64,000 bases of DNA from assembly GCA_901472505.1 (NCBI GenBank), contig LR590468.1, positions 2,703,501-2,767,500 on the forward strand, given 5' to 3'. The position numbers and the translations under genes were made by a program. This DNA is from Proteus vulgaris (GTDB lineage: Bacteria > Pseudomonadota > Gammaproteobacteria > Enterobacterales > Enterobacteriaceae). Below, in pieces: positions 9,201-19,992 of the stretch (the stretch's first letter is position 1; the number at the start of each line of letters is the position of its first letter). Below the pieces are notes generated by a model that saw only the letters and a program-made list of their open reading frames with translations, made no database searches and was not told the DNA's origin.

Positions 9201-10781
9201 TAAGTGATTTTGCTGGTAGGCATTACATTCACTTAAATAACCTTGTTTATCATACTGACAAGTCACTAAAGGCTGAGAGATAACCTTATTAGCTAAGGTG
9301 ATATGGTTTAATTGATGAGAATGGTAATTCAAATAAAGCGCAGTAATACCATTACGCGATACAGAGATTAATTGGTGTTGTTCGTTGTAAATAAAATCAA
9401 TGCGTTGATGATTATTATCTGTAATGGCAGAGAGACGTCGATAAGAACCATCGATATGGTTGAAATGATGCGTCAACTGGGTGCGATTATCGAATAAACC
9501 AATGTTAGCTTCTATCTCACCAGAGAGTAGAACATGGGGATAATAAACATTACGGATATTGAGGTGATTATCCGTATAAGGATAGGTGATTTGTGCCCCT
9601 TCCTCATTGTGATAAATAATATTCTCTGATTGAATTTCTAAGAATATCGACCAGTTATCTGTCCATTTGGGGCCAAATAATCCAGAGGAGGAGCCTGTGG
9701 AACGATAGGTTCGTTGTAATGAAATGGGTAAAAGCCCTGAAAGGGAGAGCACATCCCAAACTTGAATAAAATCGCCTGTGGCAACGTTCACAGGATCGGA
9801 TTCACAGACCGCTTTATTATTGCAGGATTTATTGGGTTTTATATTGGCACTGTTTTCGCCTTGCGGTTTTGTTATTACCGTGACTTCTTTCGGCGGAGGT
9901 GGATCTTTTCTAATGAGTCGAGGTAATGCTTTAATGCCATTTTGCAATAAGGTCGCTGCCGCTTTAGTGAGAAAAACGTATTCACCCACTTCTTCTATTA
10001 AGGCGCCTGATTCTTGTGCTTGGTTGTCGTACTTTAGCCGTTCAAATTGGGGTAAGTTTTCCTCTTTGCGCATTTCATGAGCAAGTGACGTCATTGTCTC
10101 TGCGTATTGTTGTTTTCCTTCTTCTGACATAAACCATGTTGCTGGACCATAGGCTTGCGATTCCATTTGATAGGAGGCACTGACGGCATTGGCTTTGGCA
10201 ACGGTTTCAACCAAACCAATTAAACCATTTAAAAAGCCTTTTCCTGCACCTATGGTGGTATCTGGTAAGTTTTCTCCACCAATTAATTCTGCTTCATGAT
10301 ATGTATCGTCCATCAAGCGCTTCAGTTCTTGATAGGTCATCTCCTCTGGACGTTTTTTTTTAGGCGGTGCTTCAGCAGAAATCTCGGTAGCTTCATTGGC
10401 TTTTTGTCGGGCTTTTTCTTCAGAATAGAGGCGACCTGGTACATTATTATTGTTCATCAAGACGTCAGAGCCATGAAAAGCCGCCGATTGTCCACAAAAA
10501 CGCACGGTTGGTGAGCCACTAGTAATAACGCAGTTCCCACGCCCTAAACTGGTGCCCGAAATAATGCCAGAGCCCGTATTTCCTTGTGTTCCTTTAATCA
10601 CACTTCCCACGGTTAATGTCGGTACACCATTCACGCGTACCGTGGAAACATAGGTTTTTTCTGCACTGAGTTGCTGAAAGCTGTCAAAAGGAACAACAAC
10701 ATTGCCGACTTGGCAAACATCAGGACCTGTGGCGATAACGCAGTAATCGGCATTTTTATTCCCGACGATTTTTTTTGTCAT
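6236..10781 (-). pseudogene. Rhs effector with PAAR-like N-terminus and NucA/NucB-type DNase tip, single-base frameshift
   Basis: Reconstructed length 1514 residues. Order: a DUF4150/PAAR-like cap (residues 1-130: VGNVVVPFDSFQQLSAEKTYVSTV), a hydrophobic helix region near 170-200, the DUF6531 entry (SDPVNVATGDFIQVWDVLSLSG), a long YD-repeat shell, the Rhs core end ([18 protein letters not shown]...WVDPLGL), and a variable tip of about 118 residues. The tip has [21 protein letters not shown] and [11 protein letters not shown], which match the NucA/NucB deoxyribonuclease family. The frame breaks at five A (plus strand 6826-6830); with four, the sequence reads [20 protein letters not shown] and joins both parts. 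It is delivered on VgrG by the type VI machine to degrade DNA of competing cells. Whether the break is real is uncertain. Confidence 0.9.
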
Positions 10782-10795
10782 GAGTAATATCCTTA

Positions 10796-11800
10796 TTACA
10801 ACTTATAAGCTTGAAGTTGCAGCGTGCTTTCCATCGTCGAGATCAATTGGCGATAACGCCATGTGAGGTATAGCTTTTGTTCATCAAGCGACACACATAT
10901 TGTGTCTAGCGCTAATAACTCATAGGGCGTTTTTGAATGAGAAAAATGAGGAATGGCGACAAAACCAATATTAGGCAAAGCAAGATCTACACGAGGCGTT
11001 TGTGCAAAGAAACCACTCAGTGAGAGGCGTTCATTGCCTACAAAAAAGCCTTGTTGATGTTGGTCAACGGGCGTACTCATAAAGAAATCAGACTTAAAAT
11101 CATCAGGATAATAAGGTTTTATGTGATTGAGCCATTTGTCTTTATAGGTACCCGCAAATTGTGATCGTTGTTGCCACCAACGACTATATTGCCCATAGCC
11201 TGCAACCTCCCACGGTTTATTCAGCTGAAATACTTGCTCTGAAAAGGGATAGTGAATTTGAGGCGCTGGGTATTGAAGCGCTTTATCAAGATAGCGACTT
11301 TCATACCAACCTAAACCAACAGGGTTTTTCTCATAAGCTTTTTGATGGCTATTCTTGCCACCATAAGTATTTTCATAAATAAGCGGTAAGGCAGAAATGG
11401 GCTGTGGAGAGCTTAATTGCCAATCATGGTGATGCTCCCAATAACGAGGGCCACTGATAGTCAACTTCTTGTGTATTTGACCTATTGAGAACTCGGTTTC
11501 CCACTGAGCCAAAGGCGTTTCATCTAATGTTCGAGCAGTACCCACAAGATAAATTTCAGCATTGGGCTTATAAGACACAAGATCTGTTTCGTGCAATAAA
11601 CTGCTATTTTCAGGCGTTGTTCGGTAAACATCCGCCATAATGAGCGACTTTTGCTCATCCGCAATGTCACACATGCCCGTGAGAGGATCAAAATCACAAG
11701 TAACTTTTACCGCAATAGTTTGCCAATGCTCATCTTTATACCCCAGTTTTTCAAAGGAAAAATGAGGAAAAGGAGTCTGGTTAATAATGTGAGCTAACAT
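10796..11800 (-). CDS. DUF2169 domain protein, type VI effector adaptor
   Basis: A 334-residue protein beginning MLAHIINQTPFPHFSFEKLG, with FAVKV/TCDF-like strands and a central GPRYWEHHHDWQLSSPQPISALPLIYENTYGGK segment, typical of DUF2169. Such proteins sit between vgrG and effectors carrying PAAR-like domains and are thought to load or stabilise the effector on the spike. Here it lies 9 bp after vgrG and 14 bp before rhs on the minus strand, in the order hcp-vgrG-DUF2169-rhs, like the idr/ids competition operons of Proteus. The role is from family and context. Confidence 0.85.
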   Translation of the reverse strand: MLAHIINQTPFPHFSFEKLGYKDEHWQTIAVKVTCDFDPLTGMCDIADEQKSLIMADVYRTTPENSSLLHETDLVSYKPNAEIYLVGTARTLDETPLAQWETEFSIGQIHKKLTISGPRYWEHHHDWQLSSPQPISALPLIYENTYGGKNSHQKAYEKNPVGLGWYESRYLDKALQYPAPQIHYPFSEQVFQLNKPWEVAGYGQYSRWWQQRSQFAGTYKDKWLNHIKPYYPDDFKSDFFMSTPVDQHQQGFFVGNERLSLSGFFAQTPRVDLALPNIGFVAIPHFSHSKTPYELLALDTICVSLDEQKLYLTWRYRQLISTMESTLQLQAYKL

Positions 11801-11809
11801 CCAAAACCC

Positions 11810-13934
11810 CTAGTTGATATCGACATCTTTGCCTGTGATCTGCACCGGACCTGAGGCTTCAAAACTAAATTCCGTCCCATTAATGGTGATATGGCCTGCA
11901 CTATCCATTCTTAACACGCTGGCACCGCAACGCAGTTCAAGGGCATCGCCTGCATCGATGGCTAATGTATTACCCACACTGATTTTTTTATGTTGACCGA
12001 CGGTTTCGGTGTTATTTTCCTTGATGGTCTCTGTGCGATTACCTTTTACCTGCATCTCTTGATTTTTATCTATGATCTCAGCGTGGCTATTAAGTACATG
12101 TGTGGTGCGATTGTTGAGCACCACCGTATTCATATCCTTCTGTGCATGAATAAAAATCTCTTGCTTGCCACCGGCATCTTCAAAGCGCAGTTCGTTAAAA
12201 CCATCGCCTTTATGAGTTTTAGTTTTGATTGTTGTGCGAGTCATATTTTCAGGAAATTTCAGTGGGGGGGCGTTGCGACCGTTATAGGTGCACCCTGTGA
12301 TAATCGGTCTATCAATATCGCCATTTAAATAAGAGACAATCACCTCTTGCCCGATACGCGGTACAGCAGAAAAACCATAGCCATTGCCACTCCAACCCAT
12401 TGCCACACGCACCCAGCACGAGGCACTGTGATCGGGCTTGCCATAGCGATCCCAATGAAAATAGACTTTTACTGCACCCACTTCGTTGACGTAAATTTCT
12501 TCACCCGGAGGGCCTACCACCGTGGCAACTTCATCGCCATCCGCCGTCGGTTTGTAATGATGCGGTGGTCGCCATTCTTGTGTGCCGGGAATAAATTCGA
12601 CGCTATTAGAAAGCTGTGTACCTTCGCCACCGCTGTTATCCGCTAACGGCTGCACGCCATGATGCGAAACTTGAATAACTTGCCAGTTATCATTCATCAT
12701 TAAACTAGGGTGATTGCTCAGCGAGAAAATCTTGCCCGGCATTAAGGCAAAACAGTTGGTGCTGGCACGTCCAACACGACTGTCGTTGCGCAGTTGTTCA
12801 AAACGAATGGCAGTTAAAGGGGCACCTTGTGCATCTTCTTGAAAGCGTCCCATAGCTTTCGAACACGCTATGTTGACCGCCTTTTTCTAGTTTGGCTTGA
12901 TGCGCTAATGGGTAAGAAGGGCGAATAAAATTATTATCTTTTTGAATGGTTTCATCCACACAGAGATATTCACCGTATTGCCATGTGGTCGCTGTGCTAT
13001 CTGTAATATCGCTTTCAGCTTGCGGGTTATAGGTAAGGTGAATGCCCGCCGTCATGCCCATATGTTCATCGCTATAAAACAGTTGGTTCTCTTCAAACCA
13101 AAAGTTAATCCCTTCTTCAAAGGCTAAACGGCACCAAAATGCATAGGCAGATTCCCGTTTTTGTGTGGTATAGGGGCGTTTTTGGTGTAAATCATCGCGA
13201 TAGAATTTACTGTCTGCTTTGATATGGGCTTCTTCCAACAGCGTTTTTAAAATCTCAGGCACTTTTTTATGCTGGAAAATACGGCTGTCTTGATTCAGGG
13301 TCATCACCCACATTTCAGGGCGAATATCAAAGTGATACCACGTTTTTACACCGTCGGTATTGCCTTGCACGGCACCGGCTAAGATCCCACGTACAGTACG
13401 TACTTCTTTGCCATTACGCTTAACGGTTAACGAGGACGCCACACCCAATAGCGATTGAAAATCGATAAAAGGCAAAGTCGTGACTGCGCTAATTGACAGC
13501 GAAAACAAACGTGATAACCCTTCGTTTAAATTAAATTCTGTAACTTGAAAGGTGCTTTCCGGTAAGCCAGCAATTTGGCAGGTGAAAACCAAACCAGAAG
13601 GCGATACCGCGCCTAATAGCGAATCTAACAGTTGCGCATAGGCTTTATTTTTAGCCAGCCCTTCAGAGAAGGTAAGCCCCGGTACATCGTCGTTATTTAT
13701 TCCACCGGCAAAACCGCCGCCGGGAATAAGCGATGAGGCTTGAGAGGCCATTGATGAGGCTTGAGAAAGCCCTTGTTGTGCCGTTTGAGCTGTAGCGAGC
13801 GTTTGCTGAGTAGAGGCCGAAAGTGTCGATGTTGCTTTAGCAATAGCTAGATCCTGCGCTTTATTGAGTGCCTTCTTTTTTAATCCACCAAGCTGAGAGG
13901 TGAGATTATTTTTTTTATCTTTCGCAAACATCAT
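11810..13934 (-). pseudogene. vgrG: VgrG type VI spike protein, single-base frameshift
   Basis: Reconstructed length 707 residues. An Ala/Gln/Ser-rich leader precedes the VgrG/gp27-like domain (CQIAGLPESTFQVTEFNLNEGLSRLFSLSISAV...), then the gp5 OB-fold (VVGPPGEEIYVNEVGAVKVYFHWDRYGK, SCWVRVAMGWSGNGYGFSAVPRIGQEVIVSYLNGD) and the DUF2345-like beta-helix end. The frame breaks near 12849-12851 where a GGG should be GG, giving SYGRFQEDAQGAPLTA. ATG 13934 or 13931 follows GGAGCGA; the TTG at 13943 is less likely. No extra C-terminal effector domain is visible, so the toxin cargo is the separate Rhs protein. Confidence 0.9.
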
Positions 13935-14032
13935 TCGCTCCAATATCCACTGAGCAAGCTACCGCTTGTTTTATCCATTAAGAAAATACAAAGAAACACC
14001 CACACACCTTGGTGTGTAGGTGAAAAGAAGGA

Positions 14033-14551
14033 TTAACCTTCGAGAGGGGCGCGCCAGTCGTCAGAGCCAGATGTGCCTGCAACGGTGTGTTCCCAGTCAA
14101 TTTTGCGGTAAGACAGGGAGACTTCGATCAGTTGTGTGAAGTCAGATTTGGCCGGATCTTGGCAGTGTGGCATTTGGCAATCGATGTTAACGATAGTCGC
14201 ATCAGTTAATGTGGTGGTGAAGAAATGCTCTTGTTTCCCTTCAACCGAAGTGCGATACCATTTTAAGGTGGTTTTCGGCAGCATTTCGCCTGAGGCTAAT
14301 GCGTTATACAGCAGAGGAACCGCTTTATTTAATGCCACCGTAAAACGGAAAGGTTTATGGGCACGTTGACCTGAAGGTTGACCCGATTGTGGATCAGTCG
14401 GCACGGTAACTACGTGAGAGAATGCTTGCACCAGCATTTCATCTTCGTGGCCTTGAACATAAATATTACCGACGGATTCTGCGGTAAATGCACCCGCAGT
14501 GATGTTACCTTGGGTTTTCCCTTCGATAGAGATATAGCATGGAGTTGGCAT
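14033..14551 (-). CDS. hcp: Hcp-family type VI tube protein
   Basis: A 172-residue protein with Hcp features: MPTPCYISIEGKTQGNITAGAF at the start, GHEDEMLVQAFSHVVTVPTD, and the end QLIEVSLSYRKIDWEHTVAGTSGSDDW. Hcp rings form the inner tube of the type VI system. It is the first gene of the minus-strand cargo operon, followed by vgrG after about 100 bp. No sheath, baseplate or ClpV genes are present, so this operon must depend on a type VI apparatus encoded elsewhere in the chromosome. Confidence 0.95.
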   Translation of the reverse strand: MPTPCYISIEGKTQGNITAGAFTAESVGNIYVQGHEDEMLVQAFSHVVTVPTDPQSGQPSGQRAHKPFRFTVALNKAVPLLYNALASGEMLPKTTLKWYRTSVEGKQEHFFTTTLTDATIVNIDCQMPHCQDPAKSDFTQLIEVSLSYRKIDWEHTVAGTSGSDDWRAPLEG

Positions 14552-15326
14552 GGCAAGTCCTTAATTTACAGAGAGTAATCGTTTCTCAACAAAATCATTT
14601 TGTTGAAGTCCTTTCGATAAAAATCAGCCAGTGCGCACTGCGATTTGATAAGAGTAGCTTAAGTAATTTTGAAGGGAAGTAAAGAAAGGGGGAGAGAGAA
14701 AGGGCGTTGTATCCTCGTAGGATAAGTGACTTAGCGTAAAATAATTGTTCACAGGATATTTACTGCTTTCGTTTCTTATAATAAGTGTATTTACTTATAC
14801 AATTTACTTTCGTAAATGTCCGAAATCTCGCTAAAGCCAGTCCGTTCTAATGTACATGGATTTTTAATATGTAACAAAATGTGTATTTTGTTTCAAATTG
14901 TAACAGCGTTGATTTGTAAGGAAAAATTAAGTCAAATTACCTGTTTTTATTAATTAACAGTATTTTTATAAAGGTACACGAAAAATGAGTATCTTTATAA
15001 CCACTATTGGAAGTGATAAGTGTTCTTAGATCTATTTAATTTTATTTATGGAGTTATTTCTCATTTTTAGAGGGGTAAATAACCATTAAATAATGGAAAT
15101 AGTATGTTGATAATGTTATCTAATTTATTATTCGTTAAATTTTTTATTAGTTGAATGCTCATAAAAAACGCAAAGATTACATATAATGGTTTTAAAGATG
15201 AATGGTCAGTCATAAAATGTGTGGTTGAGAATGCAATTATTGAAAATTATTAGAACGTATATTTTCTTATGAGTTTTTTGAAAAAACACTTCCCCATTGC
15301 TCCCTAACCAACAATCCATCAAAGTC
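14552..15326. promoter_or_regulatory. Divergent intergenic region between hcp and the first T4SS operon
   Basis: About 775 bp without a gene I can support. It must carry the promoter of the hcp operon (minus) and of the pilL-like operon (plus). An inverted repeat CAACAAAAT-C-ATTTTGTTG is at 14588-14606, just upstream of hcp. The rest is strongly AT-rich with many stops; no operator could be assigned. Confidence 0.35.
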
Positions 15327-15349
15327 GGACTCTTTATAACAGAGAGTCC
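15327..15349 (+). promoter_or_regulatory. Hairpin directly before the first T4SS operon start codon
   Basis: GGACTCT (15327-15333) pairs with AGAGTCC (15343-15349), and the ATG is at 15352. The only purine-rich ribosome-binding sequence (AGAGAG) is in the loop/3' arm, so folding could hide it. A similar arrangement precedes the TIGR03757 gene at 31350-31386. Confidence 0.45.
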
Positions 15350-15351
15350 TT

Positions 15352-15906
15352 ATGAACAAATCCATATCCTTTATAATCTGTTTCACTACCTTATTTGTAA
15401 CGGCTTGTACTCCCAAAGAAAAACGTCAACAACCTGAAACTGAACCTAGCTCCATCATTCTCAATAAAAACATTCAAATAGCACCGCCCGATCTCTATGC
15501 AACGACACCAAGAGTTGTGCGTTATGATCGTTATTTATTAATAAATACATCCCCAACGTTGGCTCAACGTGACCCGCTAGAGCAAGTGATTGATATTTAT
15601 ATTCCAACTTCTCAACAATCCTCTATTAGTGATGCAATGCGTTATATTTTACAGCCATCGGGATATTCTTTATGTAAGACAACGCCTTCTAATCAAGTGC
15701 TCTATAACCAAAAACTCCCCGTTGTACATCATCAATTAGGGCCTATGCGTTTAAAGCAGACACTGCAAGTATTGGCAGGTGCTGCATGGCAACTTGAGAT
15801 TGATGCTGTTCAACGAATTGTTTGTCATTCATTGCGTGCAGGTTACCAATTACCGCCAGAAATACCCATAAATTCAACATCATCAGGGAATAGGGTGTTG
15901 AAATGA
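15352..15906 (+). CDS. PilL2-like lipoprotein of PFGI-1-class ICEs
   Basis: A 184-residue protein with a lipoprotein signal (MNKSISFIICFTTLFVTAC, Cys at about 19) and a PilL N-terminal-like body: VRYDRYLLINTSPTLAQRDPLEQVIDIYIP, SISDAMRYILQPSGYSLC, and LGPMRLKQTLQVLAGAAWQLEIDAVQRIVCH. In this ICE class the gene opens the coupling-protein block of the type IV secretion system. It overlaps the next gene by 4 bp (ATGA). Family-based call; its exact position in the apparatus is not established. Confidence 0.75.
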   Translation: MNKSISFIICFTTLFVTACTPKEKRQQPETEPSSIILNKNIQIAPPDLYATTPRVVRYDRYLLINTSPTLAQRDPLEQVIDIYIPTSQQSSISDAMRYILQPSGYSLCKTTPSNQVLYNQKLPVVHHQLGPMRLKQTLQVLAGAAWQLEIDAVQRIVCHSLRAGYQLPPEIPINSTSSGNRVLK

Positions 15907-16607
15907 AAATGCAGTCTATATTGTACTCTCAATTTTTAGTTTTATTGGGGATTAGCGTGTTGACAGTGTCAACAGAAGGAATGGCGACTCAAAATCAGCA
16001 TCAAGTTTTAAAAACAGAGCAACAAGCATTAGAACAATCACTTATCACTGAAAATGCTCAAGAATGGAAATTAACAGAGAAAGAATGGCAACGTTATGAA
16101 ATGCTAAAAAAGGGTAAACGGGGGCTGTTTTCACCGAACTTAGATCCTTTAACTTTATTAGGCATTGAAGCGCGTACTTATGAAGAGCGACGTTATTTTG
16201 CTGAATTAGTGGTGAGACAAGAATTTCAGCGCGTTGAAGCGGAATTGGCTTTTCAGCGAGAAGTTAATCAAGCGTGGCTTCGACTTTATCCTGAAATCTT
16301 ACCGATTCAACATGAAATAAGAGAAAATCGTCAGGCTTTATTTGTGAAAGAAAATTGCCCTGTTTGTGATGTAAAGCTCACTCAACTTATCAAACAAAAT
16401 CAACCTATTGATATCTATTTAGTGGGAAGTACGGGGAAAGATGATGTGATTCGACATTGGGCTAAAAAACATCATATTCCTATCGAAAAGATAAGAAATC
16501 GGCATATCACATTAAACCATGATAATGGGATATGGCTAAAGCATGGCAATGGAATGATGCCAGTCGTTTTACAACAAGGAGTGCAGGGATGGCAAAGAGC
16601 CGATTAG
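15903..16607 (+). CDS. TIGR03759-family ICE protein
   Basis: A 234-residue protein with an N-terminal signal segment (FLVLLGISVLTVSTEGMA) and the family core LTEKEWQRYEMLKKGKRGLFSPNLDPLTLLGIEARTYEERRYFAEL. The C-terminal half contains a Cys pair, NCPVCDVKL, in a thioredoxin-like setting followed by PIDIYLVGSTGKDDVIRHWAKKH. A periplasmic redox or folding role is possible but not known. The gene contains palindrome copy 2 at 15958-15974 in its signal-peptide region. Confidence 0.8.
   Translation: MKMQSILYSQFLVLLGISVLTVSTEGMATQNQHQVLKTEQQALEQSLITENAQEWKLTEKEWQRYEMLKKGKRGLFSPNLDPLTLLGIEARTYEERRYFAELVVRQEFQRVEAELAFQREVNQAWLRLYPEILPIQHEIRENRQALFVKENCPVCDVKLTQLIKQNQPIDIYLVGSTGKDDVIRHWAKKHHIPIEKIRNRHITLNHDNGIWLKHGNGMMPVVLQQGVQGWQRAD
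15958..15974. promoter_or_regulatory. 17-bp palindrome, copy 2 (inside TIGR03759 gene)
   Basis: TGTTGACAGTGTCAACA, identical to copy 1. In this frame it encodes Val-Leu-Thr-Val-Ser-Thr, within the signal segment. Confidence 0.6.
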
Positions 16608-17134
16608 TCTTTCTATTTATTTCCGTTGGAATATCTCCTAGTTTTGCAGAAGTAATACCGTCACTCAATACGAAACAAACCGAATTAATCGTTGTTGCTG
16701 ATCTGGGTGGGCAATCGACCGAGAACTATTTTCAAGCAATATCATCATCAGATGGTGAATATAAAGTTTCATCTCCTTCCGATGTGTTGACACTGTCAAC
16801 ACCCAGCCTAGTTAGTTTATTGCCTGTGAGCACACCAGAATTAACACCAAGCTATCAACCTAATCGAACTCTAAATTTAAGCGGAATGTCACCGCTGTTT
16901 TTAATTGGTGACGATGATTTTTCTCGACGTTGGTTAACAGAGAAAAGGGAACAACTGATTGAGCTTAATGCAGTGGGCTACGTGATCAATATTGATACTG
17001 AAACGGCATGGAATGAGCTAAATGAATTAGCACAAGGATTGACATTATTGCCCGTTTCAGGAAGTGATTTAGCCTTAAGATTAGCACTTACACACTATCC
17101 TGTGTTAATCACTGATAAGGGATTAGAACAATGA
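16589..17134 (+). CDS. TIGR03765 (PFL_4695)-family ICE protein
   Basis: A protein of about 181 residues starting MAKSRLVFLFISVGISPSFA, a signal peptide. The longer frame from 16532 is rejected because AAGGA lies before ATG 16589. Family features include ELIVVADLGGQSTENYFQAI, FLIGDDDFSRRWLTEKREQLIELNAVGYVINIDT and LPVSGSDLALRLALTHYPVLITDKGLEQ. It overlaps the previous gene by 19 bp and traD by 4 bp, so it is part of one tightly packed operon. Its role in conjugation is unknown. Palindrome copy 3 lies inside it. Confidence 0.8.
   Translation: MAKSRLVFLFISVGISPSFAEVIPSLNTKQTELIVVADLGGQSTENYFQAISSSDGEYKVSSPSDVLTLSTPSLVSLLPVSTPELTPSYQPNRTLNLSGMSPLFLIGDDDFSRRWLTEKREQLIELNAVGYVINIDTETAWNELNELAQGLTLLPVSGSDLALRLALTHYPVLITDKGLEQ
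16785..16801. promoter_or_regulatory. 17-bp palindrome, copy 3 (inside TIGR03765 gene)
   Basis: TGTTGACACTGTCAACA, the strand-inverted form of copies 1 and 2 (only the central base differs). It encodes Val-Leu-Thr-Leu-Ser-Thr, in the same frame as copy 2. Confidence 0.6.
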
Positions 17135-19196
17135 GCGATCGCTATGTCATTGAAGCCTTATTACGTCCTGCGGTTGAGTTTAATACCGCTATCGTGACAG
17201 CGTGTGCAAGTTATCTTTGTATTACTGCACCTTGGGCAGTGGCTTTGTCACCATCTGTCAGTTATGTCACGGCATCAGGATTTGCTATTTTATCAATAAG
17301 GCGAGTTATTCAGGGGAGTCGCATTTTACGTTATCGCCGTAATATTCGTCGTTTAAAACGTTATGCGATGTCGAGTAAAAATATTCCTATAAGCCATCAT
17401 CAACTCTTCTTAGGAAAAGGATTCTTATGGGAACAAAAACATACACAACGATTACTCGATACGTTACGCCCTGAGGTTGCTAAATATATTCGCCCACCTA
17501 AGCTGTATCGTGTGGTACGTCAATTTGAACAACGCTATGAGTATCATTTTCCTTCACTATGTTCATTATTATCATCTGATTCGATATTTAATCCTGTTCG
17601 CCCATTACCATCCGTGGGCGGAAACCCTGCTATACATGGGATTGAGTTAAAAGAGATGAACGTTTCTATGAGCTTAAGTGAACGAGTAGGGCATATGTTG
17701 GTGCTAGGTACTACGCGAGTGGGTAAAACACGTTTTGCTGAGTTACTGATCACACAAGATATTCAGCGAGGTAATGTCACCATTGTTTTCGATCCTAAAG
17801 GTGACGCTGATTTATTAAAACGAATGTATGCCGAAGCGCATCGAGCTGGGCGAGATAATGAGTTTTATGTTTTTCACCTTGGATGGCCAGATATCAGTGC
17901 TCGTTATAATGCCGTTGGACGTTTTAGTCGGATTTCAGAAGTCGCCTCGCGTATTGCAGGTCAATTAAGCCATGAAGGAAGCAGTGCGGCATTTAAAGAA
18001 TTTGCATGGCGTTTTGTGAACATTATTGCCAGAGCATTGGTTGCATTAGGACAACGACCCAGCTTTAGTATCATTCAACGCTATGTGAATAATATCGAAT
18101 TATTATTTGAAATCTATGCTGAGTATTGGCTAACAAAGCATAAGCCTGAGTTATGGCAACTCATCAAAAATCTCACCAAAATATTAGATGAACGTGATAT
18201 TCCACGATATATGGAAGGACGTTCCTTGCGTGTTGTTGCAATTGAACAAGTGCTAAATGGTAATGAAGGAAAAGCGATATTCGACCCGATATTAGAGAGC
18301 TTACGCTCTTCTGTTCGTTATGACAGAAAGTATTATGACAAGATAGTGGCAAGTTTATTGCCATTATTAGAAAAGCTGACTTCAGGAAAAATCGCTGAAT
18401 TAATTTCCCCTGATTACGCAGATATCTCTGATCCTCGCCCTATTTTTGATTGGCTACAGGTGATACGCAAAAAAGGCATTGTGTATGTGGGATTAGATGC
18501 CTTATCTGATCCAGAAATCGCTACGGCAGTAGGTAATGCCATGTTTGCTGATTTAGTGAGTGTTGCTGGACATATTTATAAGTTTGGCATTAATGTTGGT
18601 TTACCGAATGCAGATGAAAAAAAGGTATCAATTAGTCTACATTGTGATGAATTTAATGAATTGATGGGGGATGAGTTTATTCCGTTGATCAACAAAGGTG
18701 GTGGTGCTGGAATTGAAGTAACAGCCTATACGCAGACTTTACCTGATATTGAGGCGCGAGTGGGGAGTGTGGCAAAAGCTGCACAGGTTGTGGGTAATTT
18801 TAATAGTGTGGTGATGTTGCGAGTGCGACATACTGAAACCGCAGAGCTATTGACGAAACAATTACCTGAAGTTGAGATATATACCAAAATGTTGATTTCA
18901 GGAGTAACCGATATTTCTAATGCTGATATGGGGGGGATTTTACTTCGAATACACAGGATAGGGTCAGCACCGTTAGAACACCTTTAATCACGCCAGCAAA
19001 TATTATCAATCTACCTAAAGGACAAGCTTTTGCATTATTAAATGGAGGGCAACTTTGGAAATTAAGAATGCCATTACCTTCAGATAAAGCGGATCCGTTA
19101 ATGCCTGAGAGTATGAATCAAATTGTGGATTATATGCGACAACATTATAGAACTAGTGATACCTGGTGGTCTGATAGCATTTTCGCCAATCAGTAA
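17131..19196 (+). pseudogene. traD: TraD-type coupling protein (T4CP), single-base frameshift near the C-terminus
   Basis: Reconstructed length 688 residues. Two hydrophobic segments lie in the first 60 residues, then a Walker A motif GTTRVGKT near residue 193, FDPKGDADLL after it, and a Walker B-like SLHCDEFNEL near 508, as in SXT/ICE TraD coupling ATPases that bring DNA to the secretion channel. The frame breaks at a run of seven G (18930-18936); with eight G it reads DFTSNTQDRVSTVRTPLITPANI and continues to 19196 (…WWSDSIFANQ). The start overlaps the previous stop. The downstream part keeps a sound reading frame, so a sequencing error is the likeliest cause. Confidence 0.88.
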
Positions 19197-19198
19197 AT

Positions 19199-19951
19199 TT
19201 GAAAAATGATATGTCGCAGATAAATACATCATCAACATCATCGCTAACATCACCAAAAAGACGTGGTTTTTTTACCACATTATTGTGGGATTTGCATTGG
19301 CAGATTATTGGTGTTTTGTTGGCTTCACTTTTGTTTAGTTTGATATTGGAATATATCGGTATTTTCTTCTTTTGGGCGGAAGAGGGAGCACAGCATAGTT
19401 ACCAAATCATGCTGATTGAACGAACTTATTTTGCTGAGAGTTTTACACAAAGTATATTTTTATCCTCACCAGTAATAACAATAATTTATTGGATCACTGA
19501 TTTTTCGCAATGGATGCAGGATAGTTTGCTGAAGATACCATTATCCTCCATAAGAATGGGTAATGGTGTTACTGATGGGATTAATGTAGGAGCAATAAAA
19601 GCGATTCAAGCAGGAGAACAATATCTACTCGCGACATTCTTTGTTTTACAAATTGTGATGATGCGAGTCACTATTCTCGTGCTATCAATTCCATTGTTTA
19701 TTTTGGTAATAATAGTCAGCGTTGTTGATGGTTTGGTCAGACGTGATTTACGTCGATATGGTGCAGCTTATGAATCGAGTTTTCTTTATCATCATGCAAA
19801 ACGAATAATCAAGCCTGCAATTTATATTCCCTGTGTATTATATTTATCCCTGCCATTTGCAGTTTATCCGAATATCTTGTTGTTACCTTCTACCTTGTTG
19901 ATAGGGATGGCTATTTCTGTGACAGTGGGGAGCTTTAAGAAGTATTTGTAG
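19199..19951 (+). CDS. TIGR03747/DUF4400-family ICE membrane protein
   Basis: A 250-residue protein with about four or five hydrophobic helices (IIGVLLASLLFSLILEYIGIFFF; YLLATFFVLQIVMMRVTILVLSIPLFILVIIVSVV; IYIPCVLYLSLPFAVYPNILLL) and the motif VDGLVRRDLRRYGAAYESSFLYHHAKR typical of this family. It follows traD directly. The TTG at 19199 and ATG at 19211 are both possible starts; neither has a strong ribosome-binding site. A diverged copy of its 3' end is found at 20315-20359. Confidence 0.85.
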   Translation: MKNDMSQINTSSTSSLTSPKRRGFFTTLLWDLHWQIIGVLLASLLFSLILEYIGIFFFWAEEGAQHSYQIMLIERTYFAESFTQSIFLSSPVITIIYWITDFSQWMQDSLLKIPLSSIRMGNGVTDGINVGAIKAIQAGEQYLLATFFVLQIVMMRVTILVLSIPLFILVIIVSVVDGLVRRDLRRYGAAYESSFLYHHAKRIIKPAIYIPCVLYLSLPFAVYPNILLLPSTLLIGMAISVTVGSFKKYL

Positions 19952-19992
19952 GGATTATTCCTTTTTATTAATTAAAATGCGATGGAAAGAAT

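Noticed and set aside
6813..10514. Several open frames on both strands inside the rhs gene
   Set aside because: They are shadows of the long, repetitive Rhs coding frame; none has a ribosome-binding site or a recognisable domain.
14588..14606. Inverted repeat upstream of hcp as a further member of the 17-bp palindrome family
   Set aside because: CAACAAAAT-C-ATTTTGTTG has a different sequence; it is listed only as an unassigned repeat.
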